From: Amaricoccus sp.
GTDB taxonomy: Bacteria; Pseudomonadota; Alphaproteobacteria; Rhodobacterales; Rhodobacteraceae
Reading direction: 5' to 3'
Length of the DNA stretch: 64,000 bases
NCBI RefSeq assembly: GCF_017993425.1
Contig: NZ_JAGOMQ010000013.1
Span: 38,201 to 102,200, forward strand
Below the pieces are notes generated by a model that saw only the letters and a program-made list of their open reading frames with translations, ran no database searches and was not told the DNA's origin. Positions 33,885-42,234 of this stretch are shown piece by piece (positions within the stretch are counted from its first letter, which is position 1; the number at the start of each line of letters is the position of its first letter). The translations under genes were made by a program, and so were the position numbers.

Positions 33885-34660
33885 CCCGCCGGAATCGCCG
33901 CCCGATACCGCTCGAAGGTGATGTTGTCCGCCACCCGCCGCGCCAGCGCCTCCTCCGCCGGCGAGCGGATCGTCCAGGTCAGCACCGCGAGCCCGCCAGC
34001 CTTCAGCCGCGCCACCGCCGGACTCGCGAGGTCGGCCTTGTCGTGCGAGACGAAGCTCGACCCCGTCGGCCCCGCCTCGGCCAGCGACGCGAGCTCCGCC
34101 CGGCGATAGTCCGGCAGCGCCCAGTCCTCGCCGTCGAAGGCGCAGGAGGTGAGCCCGCGCGCCACCCCCGGCGCCGCCGCGGCCAGCGCCGCCACCGAAT
34201 GCGGGTTGAACGACATCACCGCCACCGGCCCGGCATAGCCGGCCAGCAGCCCGGCCACCCGCGCCTCCAGCGGCCCCACCTCCGGCCCGAGCACCCCGGT
34301 CTGGTCCTTCACCTCGACGAGGAGCGGCGCCCGCCCCCCGACGATCGCCAGAACCTCGGCGAGCGTCGGGATCGTCTCGTCGCTGCCGCTCAGCCGCAGC
34401 CGCCCGAGCGCCGCCGCTGCGTGGTCGGCGACCAGCCCCGGCGCGCCGGTCAGCCGCGGCAGCGCCTCGTCGTGGAACACCATCGCCTCGCCGTCGGCGG
34501 CGCGCTGCACGTCGACCTCGACGCCATAGCCCGCCTCGACCGCGGCCCTGACCGCGGCCCGGCTGTTCTCGATCACGCCGCCGGCGGCGTCGTGCAGCCC
34601 GCGATGCGCGAGCGGCAGCCGCAGGAAGGCCGGGTCGAGCGCGGGCGAAAGCTCAGGCAA
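33881..34660 (-). CDS. Glycerophosphodiester phosphodiesterase
   Basis: A 259-residue GDPD-family TIM-barrel hydrolase that releases glycerol-3-phosphate from glycerophosphodiesters. The active-site motif LAHRGLHD is followed by VIENSRAAV, the metal ligands in GVEVDVQRAADGEAMVFHDE, and LLVEVKDQTG. The TTG at 34660 is chosen because it lies inside the ridA end with an 8-base overlap, and longer versions read through ridA in another frame. Coupled to RidA. Confidence 0.88.
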   Translation of the reverse strand: MPELSPALDPAFLRLPLAHRGLHDAAGGVIENSRAAVRAAVEAGYGVEVDVQRAADGEAMVFHDEALPRLTGAPGLVADHAAAALGRLRLSGSDETIPTLAEVLAIVGGRAPLLVEVKDQTGVLGPEVGPLEARVAGLLAGYAGPVAVMSFNPHSVAALAAAAPGVARGLTSCAFDGEDWALPDYRRAELASLAEAGPTGSSFVSHDKADLASPAVARLKAGGLAVLTWTIRSPAEEALARRVADNITFERYRAAIPAG

Positions 34661-35114
34661 GCTCGAAGATCGCCTCGATCTCGACCGCCACCCCGAGCGG
34701 CAGCGCCGCCACGCCGACGGCCGAGCGCGCATGGCGCCCCTTGTCGCCAAAGACCTCGACGAGGAAGTCCGACGCGCCGTTCACCACCTTCGGCTGGTCG
34801 GTAAACGCCGGCGCGCTGTTGACGAAGGCCGTCAGCTTCACGATCCGCGCGATCCCGTCGAGATCGCCCCCTGCCGCCTTGCGCGCCTGGGCGAGCAGCG
34901 CCAGCGCGCAGGTCTTCGCCGCCGCCGCCCCGGCCGCCACGTCGAGATCCTCGCCGAGCCGCCCGCGGATCGGCCCGCCGGCGTCGCCGCTGATCTGGCC
35001 GGAGACGTAGACCATCTTGCCCGAGACGACGAAGGGCACGTAGTTCGCCGCCGGCGCCGGCGCGTCGGGCAGGCTCGCGCCGAGCTCGGCGAGACGTTTC
35101 TCGATTGCGGACAT
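34653..35114 (-). CDS. RidA-family (YjgF/YER057c) protein
   Basis: A 153-residue RidA-superfamily protein. RidA enzymes hydrolyse reactive enamine/imine intermediates from PLP enzymes. The length and pattern (NYVPFVVSGKMVYVSGQI, VNSAPAFTDQPKVVNGASDF, ARSAVGVAALPLGVAVEIEA) fit the longer subgroup common in alphaproteobacteria. The arginine of canonical RidA near the C-terminus is in the ARSAVGV segment. The upstream region holds a 15-bp palindrome. Confidence 0.88.
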   Translation of the reverse strand: MSAIEKRLAELGASLPDAPAPAANYVPFVVSGKMVYVSGQISGDAGGPIRGRLGEDLDVAAGAAAAKTCALALLAQARKAAGGDLDGIARIVKLTAFVNSAPAFTDQPKVVNGASDFLVEVFGDKGRHARSAVGVAALPLGVAVEIEAIFELA

Positions 35115-35199
35115 GGGCGGTCTCCCTCGTACTGGTTTCGCGCCCTTATAGGCCGGGCGCCCACCCCCGCCAAGCGCCGGATCTCCCGGCCCCCGCGCC

Positions 35200-35269
35200 T
35201 GTGGATAACTCGACATCACGAATAATGTATATTTGCACCAATTACTTAATATGCGTCCCACTGTGGGAC
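35200..35269. promoter_or_regulatory. Upstream region of ridA with 15-bp palindrome and DnaA-box-like site
   Basis: The perfect palindrome GTCCCACTGTGGGAC (35255-35269) and a perfect DnaA-box sequence TGTGGATAA (35200-35208) bracket an AT-rich 46-bp stretch upstream of ridA. A degenerate version of the same layout precedes cphB at 55142-55210. Function is unknown; a repressor site for ridA is plausible. Confidence 0.45.
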
Positions 35270-35273
35270 ATTT

Positions 35274-35771
35274 TCAGAAGCCGAACCGTGGCGGGTGGCC
35301 GAGCGCGGCGACGGCGGCCGTCACCATCGCCACCATGGCGATCGCCTGGTTGATCGCCCGCCGCCGCGACAGCCGCTTGCGCAGCGCCTCGCCGGAGAGC
35401 CGCCGCGCCCGGACCTGCCGCGCGAGCCGCAGCGTCCCGAACCCGGCCGCCGCCAGCGGAAAGGCCAGCAGGAACGCCGCCTCCGCCGCCTCGACGCGAT
35501 AGGCGTAGGCGAGCGTCGCGAGCCCGGCCAGCGCAAACCCCGCCGCCGCCGCCGCCCAGGCCCCGCAGGCGTCGCCGATCCCCGCCAGCCGCTCCGCCCC
35601 GATCCGCGCCAGCAGGTCCACCCGCTCCGCCACCTCCGGCAGCCGCGCCGCCCGCACCACCATGTCGTGCGGCACCCCCAGCGTGCGCTGGCAGACGAGC
35701 GCCCAGACGACCACGGTCAGCGCCCAGTACCAGACGCTGAAGAAGCTCTCGAAGCGGAACACGGACAACAA
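35274..35771 (-). CDS. Membrane protein annotated as 'component of SufBCD complex' in Rhodobacterales
   Basis: A 165-residue membrane protein with about four helices. FFSVWYWALTVVVWALVCQR, LGVPHDMVVRAAR and the C-terminal basic stretch followed by INQAIAMVAMVTAAVAAL match a family that in Rhodobacterales carries this name without functional proof. The start is uncertain: TTG at 35771 has the best ribosome site (GGAG nine bases upstream); GTG at 35762 is the alternative. It is divergent from hemB. Confidence 0.7.
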   Translation of the reverse strand: MLSVFRFESFFSVWYWALTVVVWALVCQRTLGVPHDMVVRAARLPEVAERVDLLARIGAERLAGIGDACGAWAAAAAGFALAGLATLAYAYRVEAAEAAFLLAFPLAAAGFGTLRLARQVRARRLSGEALRKRLSRRRAINQAIAMVAMVTAAVAALGHPPRFGF

Positions 35772-35902
35772 GGGGCGGGACTCCGGCGGCGACCGGCCGG
35801 TCCTACCGCGGCCAGCCCCGCGATCCAACCCCGACAGGGGTTGAGCGTCGCCGCCGCGCCGTGGCACAGGGGACCCGAGCCAGCCGGAGGAGCCCGCGCC
35901 AG

Positions 35903-36904
35903 ATGACCCCGCTCGCCGCCCCCTTCCCGCTCGGCCGCCCGCGCCGCCTGCGCCGGACGCCGTGGATCCGCGACCTCGTCGCCGAGGCGAGCCTCGCGCC
36001 CGCCGACCTGATCTGGCCGATCTTCGTGCGCGAGGGAACCGACGCGGCCGAGCCCGTCGCCTCGCTCCCCGGCGTCGAGCGCCTGACCATCGACCGCGCC
36101 GTCCGCGCCGCCGAGGAGGCCGCAAGCCTCGGCATCCCCTGCCTCGCGCTCTTCCCCTACACCGAGGCCGCCGACAAGAACCCGCAGGCGACCGAGGCCT
36201 GGAACCCGGAGAACCTCGTCTGCCGCGCCACCCGCGCCATCAAGGCCGCCGTGCCCGAGGTCGGCGTCCTCCTCGACGTGGCGCTCGACCCCTACAACTC
36301 CGACGGCCACGACGGCCTCGTCCGCGACGGCGAGGTCCTCAACGACGAGACCCTGGTCGCGCTGGAGAAGATGGGCCTCGCCCAGGCCGAGGCCGGCGCC
36401 GACATCCTCGCCCCCTCCGACATGATGGACGGCCGCATCGGCGTCCTGCGCGCCGCCCTCCACGAGAACGACCTCCCCGACGTGACGATCCTCGCCTACG
36501 CCGCCAAGTACGCCTCCTGCTTCTACGGCCCCTTCCGCGACGCCGTCGGCTCCGGCGGCGCGCTCAAGGGCGACAAGAAGACCTACCAGATGGACCCGCG
36601 AAACCGCGACGAGGCCCTGCGCGAGGTGGCGATCGACCTCGCCGAGGGCGCCGACATGGTGATGGTCAAGCCGGGCCTCCCCTATCTCGACGTCTGCGCC
36701 GCGGTGAAGGCCCGCTTCGGCGTGCCCACCTTCGCCTACCAGGTCTCCGGCGAGTACGCGATGATCGAGGCCGCCGCCGCCAACGGCTGGCTCGACCGCG
36801 ACCGCGCCATGTGGGAAAGCCTCATCGCCTTCAAGCGCGCCGGCTGCGACGGCGTCCTCACCTACTTCGCCCCCCGCGCCGCCCGCGCGCTGGCCGCCCG
36901 CTGA
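35903..36904 (+). CDS. hemB: Delta-aminolevulinic acid dehydratase (porphobilinogen synthase)
   Basis: A 333-residue HemB, which condenses two 5-aminolevulinate molecules to porphobilinogen for heme and corrin synthesis. The active-site lysines lie in ILAYAAKYASCFYGPFRDA and MVMVKPGLPYLD; DLIWPIFVREG and VLLDVALDPYNSDGHDG are other family motifs, and the allosteric RNRDEALRE is present. The ATG at 35903 follows CGGAGGAG. The gene stands alone. Confidence 0.96.
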   Translation: MTPLAAPFPLGRPRRLRRTPWIRDLVAEASLAPADLIWPIFVREGTDAAEPVASLPGVERLTIDRAVRAAEEAASLGIPCLALFPYTEAADKNPQATEAWNPENLVCRATRAIKAAVPEVGVLLDVALDPYNSDGHDGLVRDGEVLNDETLVALEKMGLAQAEAGADILAPSDMMDGRIGVLRAALHENDLPDVTILAYAAKYASCFYGPFRDAVGSGGALKGDKKTYQMDPRNRDEALREVAIDLAEGADMVMVKPGLPYLDVCAAVKARFGVPTFAYQVSGEYAMIEAAAANGWLDRDRAMWESLIAFKRAGCDGVLTYFAPRAARALAAR

Positions 36905-36970
36905 CCCGCCGCCCGCCGACCAGCCCCGCCCGCACCGCCTGCTGCCGCCCGCACCGCGCCGCCCGCGTCC

Positions 36971-37089
36971 GCGCCGCCCCCTGCCCCCCGGCCGGCGCGC
37001 GGCCGGAATCGTCACGAGGCTCGGACGCCCGCGCCGCCCCGTCCCCCAGCCGGCGCCCGGCCGGGACCGGCGCAAAGCTCGGACGCCGC
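36971..37089. repeat. Degenerate 60-bp tandem repeat between hemB and lolC
   Basis: Two adjacent units, 36971-37030 and 37031-37089, start GCGCCGCCCC and end GCTCGGACGCC, with roughly 80% identity in between. The rest of the 362-bp hemB-lolC gap is very C-rich and holds no recognisable gene; a TTGACC at 37230-37235 could be a -35 element for lolC. Confidence 0.55.
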
Positions 37090-37266
37090 TCCGCCCGGCC
37101 TCCCGCGCCGACGGCCCCTCCTCGTTGACCCCGCCGCCCGCGCTGTCGCGCGGCCGCTCCCCGTCCCGCACCCTTCACGACCGCCGCACGCCTTCCTCGC
37201 CGGACCGCGAGGCCCGGCCGATTGCCGGTTGACCTTCCCGCCCGCCCCTCCCACGGTCCGCGCGCC

Positions 37267-38562
37267 ATGACCGACGCTCCCCGGACGCCGCCGCCCTTCG
37301 CCGCCTTCGAGTGGCAGATCGCCTGGCGCTACCTGCGCGCCCGCCGCCGCGAGGGCGGCGTCTCCGTCATCGCCTGGTACGCGCTGGTCGGCGTCATGCT
37401 CGGCGTCGCCACCCTGATCGTCGTGCAGGCGGTGATGATCGGCTTCCGCGAGGAGTTCACCGACCGCATCATCGGCGCGAACGCCCACGTCACCGTCTAC
37501 CAGGCCCCGACGCTCGGCCCCGACGGCCAGCCCGACCGGCTGATCCGCGACTACGACGCGCTGGCCGCCCGCCTCGCCGCCGTCCCCGGCGTCACCCGCG
37601 CGAGCCCCCTCGTCCGCGGCCAGGTGATGGCCTCCGCCCATGGCCGCGCCACCGGCGTCGAGGTCCTCGGCACGCGCACCGCGGATCTCGAGAAGGTCCC
37701 GCTGGTCGCCCGCCCCGAGATCGGCTTCGGCGACCTCTCCCGCCTCGACAAGGGCGTCGCCATCGGCGCCGGCGTCGCCCGCGAGCTCGGCCTCGCCGTC
37801 GGCGACGTCGTCACCCTGATCTCGCCGCAGGGCATCGACACCCCCTTCGGCGCCTCGCCGCGCATCTCCGACTACGAGGTCGTCTACGTCTTCGGCGTCG
37901 GCCGCTTCGACATCGACCGCACCCGCGTCTACATGCCCTTCGCCGAGGCGCAGGCCTTCTTCGACCGCGACGCCGCCGCCGACGAGATCGAGGTCTTCAC
38001 CGCCGACCCGATGGACGTCGACGCCCTCCGCGCCCCCCTCGCCCGGGCCGCCGGCGACGGCGCGGTGCTCTGGACCTGGCGCGACGCCTCCGGCGCCTTC
38101 CTCTCCGCCCTCGACGTCGAGCGCCGGGTGATGTTCATCATCCTCTCCCTCGTCGTGCTGATCGCCGGCCTCAACATCGTCTCCGGCCTCGTCATGCTGG
38201 TGAAGAACAAGGGCCGCGACATCGGCATCCTGCGCACCATGGGCCTGACCAGCGGCTCGATCATGCGGGTGTTCTTCCTCTGCGGCGCGCTGATCGGCGT
38301 GACCGGCACGGTGCTCGGAGTCCTCCTCGGCTGCCTCTTCGCCACCTACATCCAGGACATCCAGGCGGTGGTGGAATGGATCTCCGGCGGCTCGGTCTGG
38401 AACCCCGAGATCCGCTTCCTCACCGAGATCCCCGCCCGCCTCCGCCCCGGCGACGTCGCCGCCGTCGTCGCCATGGCGCTCGGCCTCTCCTTCCTCGTCA
38501 CCCTCGCCCCCGCCCGCAACGCCGCCCGCCTCAACCCCGTCGAGGCCCTGCGCTATGAGTGA
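37267..38562 (+). CDS. lolC: Lipoprotein-releasing ABC transporter permease LolC/E
   Basis: A 431-residue inner-membrane permease that, with LolD, detaches lipoproteins from the inner membrane for delivery to the outer membrane. It has a helix at about 40-65 (VIAWYALVGVMLGVATLIVV), a large periplasmic domain (70-280) and three C-terminal helices with the FtsX/MacB signature NIVSGLVMLVKNKGRDIGIL followed by RTMGLTSGSIM. Alphaproteobacteria often use a single LolC/E-type permease as a homodimer. Its end is partly duplicated in 38563-38692. Confidence 0.94.
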   Translation: MTDAPRTPPPFAAFEWQIAWRYLRARRREGGVSVIAWYALVGVMLGVATLIVVQAVMIGFREEFTDRIIGANAHVTVYQAPTLGPDGQPDRLIRDYDALAARLAAVPGVTRASPLVRGQVMASAHGRATGVEVLGTRTADLEKVPLVARPEIGFGDLSRLDKGVAIGAGVARELGLAVGDVVTLISPQGIDTPFGASPRISDYEVVYVFGVGRFDIDRTRVYMPFAEAQAFFDRDAAADEIEVFTADPMDVDALRAPLARAAGDGAVLWTWRDASGAFLSALDVERRVMFIILSLVVLIAGLNIVSGLVMLVKNKGRDIGILRTMGLTSGSIMRVFFLCGALIGVTGTVLGVLLGCLFATYIQDIQAVVEWISGGSVWNPEIRFLTEIPARLRPGDVAAVVAMALGLSFLVTLAPARNAARLNPVEALRYE

Positions 38563-38692
38563 CGCCCTCCGGCTGACGGACGTCCGACAGGCCCCCACCC
38601 CCGGCGCGCCCGGCGAGGTCGTCGCCATGGCGCCTGGCCTCTCCGTCGGCGCGCCGGCCCGCCCCAACCCCGTCGAGGGCCCTGCGCCATGA
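38555..38692 (+). repeat. Tandem duplication of the lolC/lolD junction
   Basis: A 45-residue frame starts inside the lolC stop (ATGAGTGA) as [11 protein letters not shown] and GAPGEVV, a degenerate copy of the lolD N-terminus, then turns into a degenerate copy of the lolC end ([22 protein letters not shown]) and stops at the overlapping start of the real lolD. The period is 134 bp (ATG 38555 to ATG 38689). The copy lacks Walker motifs and is not a functional gene, but ribosomes finishing lolC could translate it and hand over to lolD. Confidence 0.85.
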
Positions 38693-39372
38693 GTGACGCG
38701 CTCCGGCTCACCGACGTCCGCAAGGTCTACAACCCCGGCGCGCCCGGCGAGGTCGTCGTCCTCGACGGGGCCTCGCTGGCGCTCGCCCCCGGCGAGGTCG
38801 TTGCGCTGGTCGCGCCCTCCGGCGCCGGCAAGTCGACCCTGCTCCACGTCGCCGGCCTGCTCGATTCGCCCAGCTCCGGCGAGATCGCCATCGAGGGCCG
38901 CCCCGCCCACGGCCTCGACGACGCCGCCCGCACCCGGCTCCGCCGCGAGACGATCGGCTTCGTCTACCAGTTCCACCACCTGCTGCCCGAGTTCAGCGCC
39001 CGCGAGAACGTCGCCCTCCCCCAGCGCGCCGCCGGCGCCCGTCGCGCCGCCGCCGAGGCCCGCGCCGACGCCCTCCTCGCCGAGGTCGGCCTCGCCGCCC
39101 GCGCCGCCCACCGCCCGGCCGAGCTCTCCGGCGGCGAGCAGCAGCGCGTCGCCTTCTGCCGCGCGCTCGCCAACGCCCCCCGCATCCTCCTCGCCGACGA
39201 GCCGACCGGCAACCTCGACCCCGAGACCTCGACCCGGGTCTTCGAGACCCTCCTCTCCCTCGTCCGCGCCACCGGCCTCGCCGCGCTGATCGCCACCCAC
39301 AACCCCGACCTCGCCGCCCGCATGGACCGCACCCTGCGCCTCTCGGCGGGACGCATCGTGGAGACCGGCTGA
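38689..39372 (+). CDS. lolD: Lipoprotein-releasing ABC transporter ATPase LolD
   Basis: A 227-residue ABC ATPase. Walker A is [12 protein letters not shown], the Q-loop is [12 protein letters not shown] (typical of LolD and FtsE-like ATPases), the signature is LSGGEQQR, and Walker B is [12 protein letters not shown], followed by the H-loop IATHNPDLA. It powers lipoprotein release with LolC. Its ATG overlaps the stop of the duplicated fragment rather than of lolC itself. Confidence 0.95.
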   Translation: MSDALRLTDVRKVYNPGAPGEVVVLDGASLALAPGEVVALVAPSGAGKSTLLHVAGLLDSPSSGEIAIEGRPAHGLDDAARTRLRRETIGFVYQFHHLLPEFSARENVALPQRAAGARRAAAEARADALLAEVGLAARAAHRPAELSGGEQQRVAFCRALANAPRILLADEPTGNLDPETSTRVFETLLSLVRATGLAALIATHNPDLAARMDRTLRLSAGRIVETG

Positions 39373-39521
39373 AGGCGGAGCGCGCGGCTATGGCCCCGGG
39401 GCCGCTCCCGACCCGGCCCATGCCGATCCGGACGCCCGGGCCATGGCGCCCCCCGCCCCTTCCCCTCGGCGCCGCCTTCGCCTAAACCGCGGCGACACCG
39501 GATCCCGGCGCGCGAGGGAAC

Positions 39522-41927
39522 ATGAAATTCACCCTGTCCTGGCTCAGGGAGCACCTCGACACCAAGGCGAGCCTCGGCGAGATCACCGCCGCGCTCACCG
39601 ACCTCGGCCTCGAGGTCGAGGGCGTCGAGGACCCGAGCCGCAAGCTCGCCGCCTTCACCGTCGGCGAGGTCCTCGAGGCGACGCAGCACCCCGACGCCGA
39701 CCGCCTGCGCGTCTGCCGCGTGCTGACCCGCGACGGCGAGAGGCAGATCGTCTGCGGCGCCCCGAACGCCCGCGCCGGAATCAAGGTCGTCGTCGCCATG
39801 CCCGGCGACTACATCCCCGGCACCGACCTGACCCTCAAGGTCGGCCGCATCCGCGGCGTCGAGAGCCAGGGCATGATGCTTTCCGAGCGCGAGATGGAGC
39901 TCTCCGAGGCCCATGACGGCATCGCCGAGCTCGACCCCGACGCCCCCGTCGGCGCCGCCTTCGTCGACGTCGCGAACCTCGACCCGACCATCGAGATCGC
40001 CGTCACCCCGAACCGCCCGGACGCGCTCTCCGTCGCCGGCGTCGCCCGCGACCTCGCCGCCCGCGGCCTCGGCCGCCTCGTCACCGCCCCGATCGAGCCC
40101 GTCCCCGGCGCCTTCCCGAACCCGGTGGCGATCTACCTCGCCCCCGACGTCGCCTCCGAGGCCTGCCCGCTCTTCGCGGGACGGCTGATCCGCGGCGTCC
40201 GCAACGGGCCCTCGCCGGCCTGGCTCCAGGACCGGCTCCGCGCCATCGGCCTCCGCCCGATCTCGGCGCTCGTCGACATCACCAACTACGTCACCTACGA
40301 CCGCGCCCGCCCGCTCCACGTCTTCGACGCCGACCGCGTCAACGGCCCGGCGATCACCGTCCGCCTCGCCCGCCAAGGCGAGCGCCTCGTCGCCCTCGAC
40401 GGCAAGGACTACATGTTCGACGGCTCCGAGACGCTGGTCTGCGACGCGCACGGGGCGGAATCGATCGGCGGCGTCATGGGCGGCGCCCGCACCGGCGTCA
40501 CCGAGGCGACGACCAACGTCCTCGTCGAGAGCGCCTGGTTCGACCCGATCCGCACCGCCCGCACGGGGCGCCGCCTGCGCATCAACTCCGACGCCCGCTA
40601 CCGCTTCGAGCGCGGCGTCGACCCGCGCTCGGCCGTGCCGGGGATCGAGCTCGCCACGCGGATGATCCTCGACCTCTGCGGCGGCGAGCCCTCCGAGGTC
40701 GAGGTCGCCGGCCGCCCGCCGGTCTCCGAGCGGACCTACCGCCTGCGCCTCTCGCGCGTCGGCACGCTCGTCGGCCTCGACGTCGCGGCCCCCGAGCAGG
40801 AGCGCATCCTCGTCGCCCTCGGCTTCGCGGTCGACCGCGACGGCGAGGAGCTGGTCGTCACGCCGCCCTCCTGGCGGCCGGACGTCCTCGGCGAGGCCGA
40901 CCTCGTCGAGGAGATCGCCCGCATCGCCAGCCTCTCCGGGCTCAAGGGCAAGCCGATGTCGCGCGCCCCCGGCGTCGCCCGCCCGGTGCAGACGCCGATG
41001 CAGCGCCGTGCAGGCGCCGCCCGCCGCCGCATCGCCGCCGCCGGCTTCCACGAATGCGTCACCTACAGCTTCATCGACGAGCGGGCCGCGCGCCTCTTCG
41101 GCGGCGGCGCCGACGCGGTCCGCATCGAGAACCCGATCAGCTCGGAGATGAGCCATCTCCGCCCCGACCTCCTGCCCGGCCTCCTCTCCGCGGCGGCGCG
41201 CAACCAGGCCCGCGGCGCCAGCGACTTCGCGCTCTTCGAGGTCGGCCACGTCTTCCCCGGCGGCGAGCCCGGCGAGCAGCGCCTGCACGCCGCCGGCATC
41301 CGCGTCGGCGCCACCGGGCCGCGCGACCCCTTCGGCGCCCGCCGGCCGGTGGACCTCTGGGACGCCCGCGCCGACGCGGAGGCCGCGCTCGCCGCCATCG
41401 CCGCGCCGGGCCTGATGCTGCGGCGCGACGCGCCGGACTGGCTGCACCCGGGCCGCTCCGGCGTGCTGACGCTGGGGCCGAAGACCGTCGTCGCCACCTT
41501 CGGCGAGATCAACCCGCGCGTCCTCGCGGCGCTCGACCTGCGCGGCCCGGCGGTCGGCTTCGCCATCGACCTCGAGGCGCTGCCCTTCCCGCGCGCCCGC
41601 GGCACGGCCCGGCCGGCGCTCGTCGTCTCCGACCTGCCGGCGGTGGAGCGCGACTTCGCCTTCGTGCTCGACGACCGCGTCGAGGCCGAGGCCGTGCTCA
41701 AGGCCGCCCGCGCCGCCGACAAGACGCTGATCGCCGGGGTCACGGTCTTCGACGTCTTCGCCGGACCGCGCGCCGAGGCGCAGATGGGCGCGGGCAAGAA
41801 GTCGCTCGCCATCGCCGTCCGCCTGCAGCCGACCGAGCGGACGCTCACCGAGGCCGAGATCGAGGCCGTCTCCGCCCGCGTCGTCGCCGGCGTGGCCAAG
41901 GCGACCGGCGGGACCTTGCGCAGCTGA
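39522..41927 (+). CDS. pheT: Phenylalanyl-tRNA synthetase beta subunit
   Basis: An 801-residue PheT of the bacterial tetrameric enzyme that charges tRNA-Phe. Domains in order: tRNA-binding OB fold (about 40-150), B3/B4 editing domain (about 210-390, with GLRPISALVDITNYV), B5 (about 400-470), the catalytic-like core (480-700) and the C-terminal ferredoxin-fold anticodon-binding domain (about 707-800, ending ATGGTLRS). Length is normal. pheS is not adjacent in the window. Confidence 0.97.
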   Translation: MKFTLSWLREHLDTKASLGEITAALTDLGLEVEGVEDPSRKLAAFTVGEVLEATQHPDADRLRVCRVLTRDGERQIVCGAPNARAGIKVVVAMPGDYIPGTDLTLKVGRIRGVESQGMMLSEREMELSEAHDGIAELDPDAPVGAAFVDVANLDPTIEIAVTPNRPDALSVAGVARDLAARGLGRLVTAPIEPVPGAFPNPVAIYLAPDVASEACPLFAGRLIRGVRNGPSPAWLQDRLRAIGLRPISALVDITNYVTYDRARPLHVFDADRVNGPAITVRLARQGERLVALDGKDYMFDGSETLVCDAHGAESIGGVMGGARTGVTEATTNVLVESAWFDPIRTARTGRRLRINSDARYRFERGVDPRSAVPGIELATRMILDLCGGEPSEVEVAGRPPVSERTYRLRLSRVGTLVGLDVAAPEQERILVALGFAVDRDGEELVVTPPSWRPDVLGEADLVEEIARIASLSGLKGKPMSRAPGVARPVQTPMQRRAGAARRRIAAAGFHECVTYSFIDERAARLFGGGADAVRIENPISSEMSHLRPDLLPGLLSAAARNQARGASDFALFEVGHVFPGGEPGEQRLHAAGIRVGATGPRDPFGARRPVDLWDARADAEAALAAIAAPGLMLRRDAPDWLHPGRSGVLTLGPKTVVATFGEINPRVLAALDLRGPAVGFAIDLEALPFPRARGTARPALVVSDLPAVERDFAFVLDDRVEAEAVLKAARAADKTLIAGVTVFDVFAGPRAEAQMGAGKKSLAIAVRLQPTERTLTEAEIEAVSARVVAGVAKATGGTLRS

Positions 41928-42234
41928 CCCAGCCGGGGACCTCCCCCCGCCGCCGCCGGCCTTGCGGCCGCCGCCGCCGGGCGGACCCAGGCGCCGCGTC
42001 CACGTCGCGCCGGCTCGACCGGAGCGCCCGCGGCGCGCCGCACCGTAGCGCGGACGGCGCCGTCTCTCCGCCCCGGCCATGGCGCAGTTCGAGACGTTCA
42101 GCCCGGAAGCTCCGTCGCGGACCCGAATCCGGGCCGCTCCCGCCGGCGCCGTCTCCGGCGCGAAAAGCGCCGCCTTCCGCCTTCCGCCCGGGGGGTCGAG
42201 GGGTTAAGTCCAGCGGACACCCCGGGGGCAAGGA
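41928..42234. other. 307-bp intergenic region without visible gene
   Basis: The stretch is GC-rich and carries only short frames without domain similarity. I see no tRNA, clear terminator hairpin with a T-run or strong promoter. A TTAAGT at 42204-42209 shortly before the next gene is the only AT-rich element. Confidence 0.5.

Noticed and set aside
35200..35208. Perfect DnaA box TGTGGATAA as evidence for a replication origin
   Set aside because: A single box without a cluster, without an adjacent dnaA or hemE-type origin neighbourhood; one match is expected by chance in a genome.
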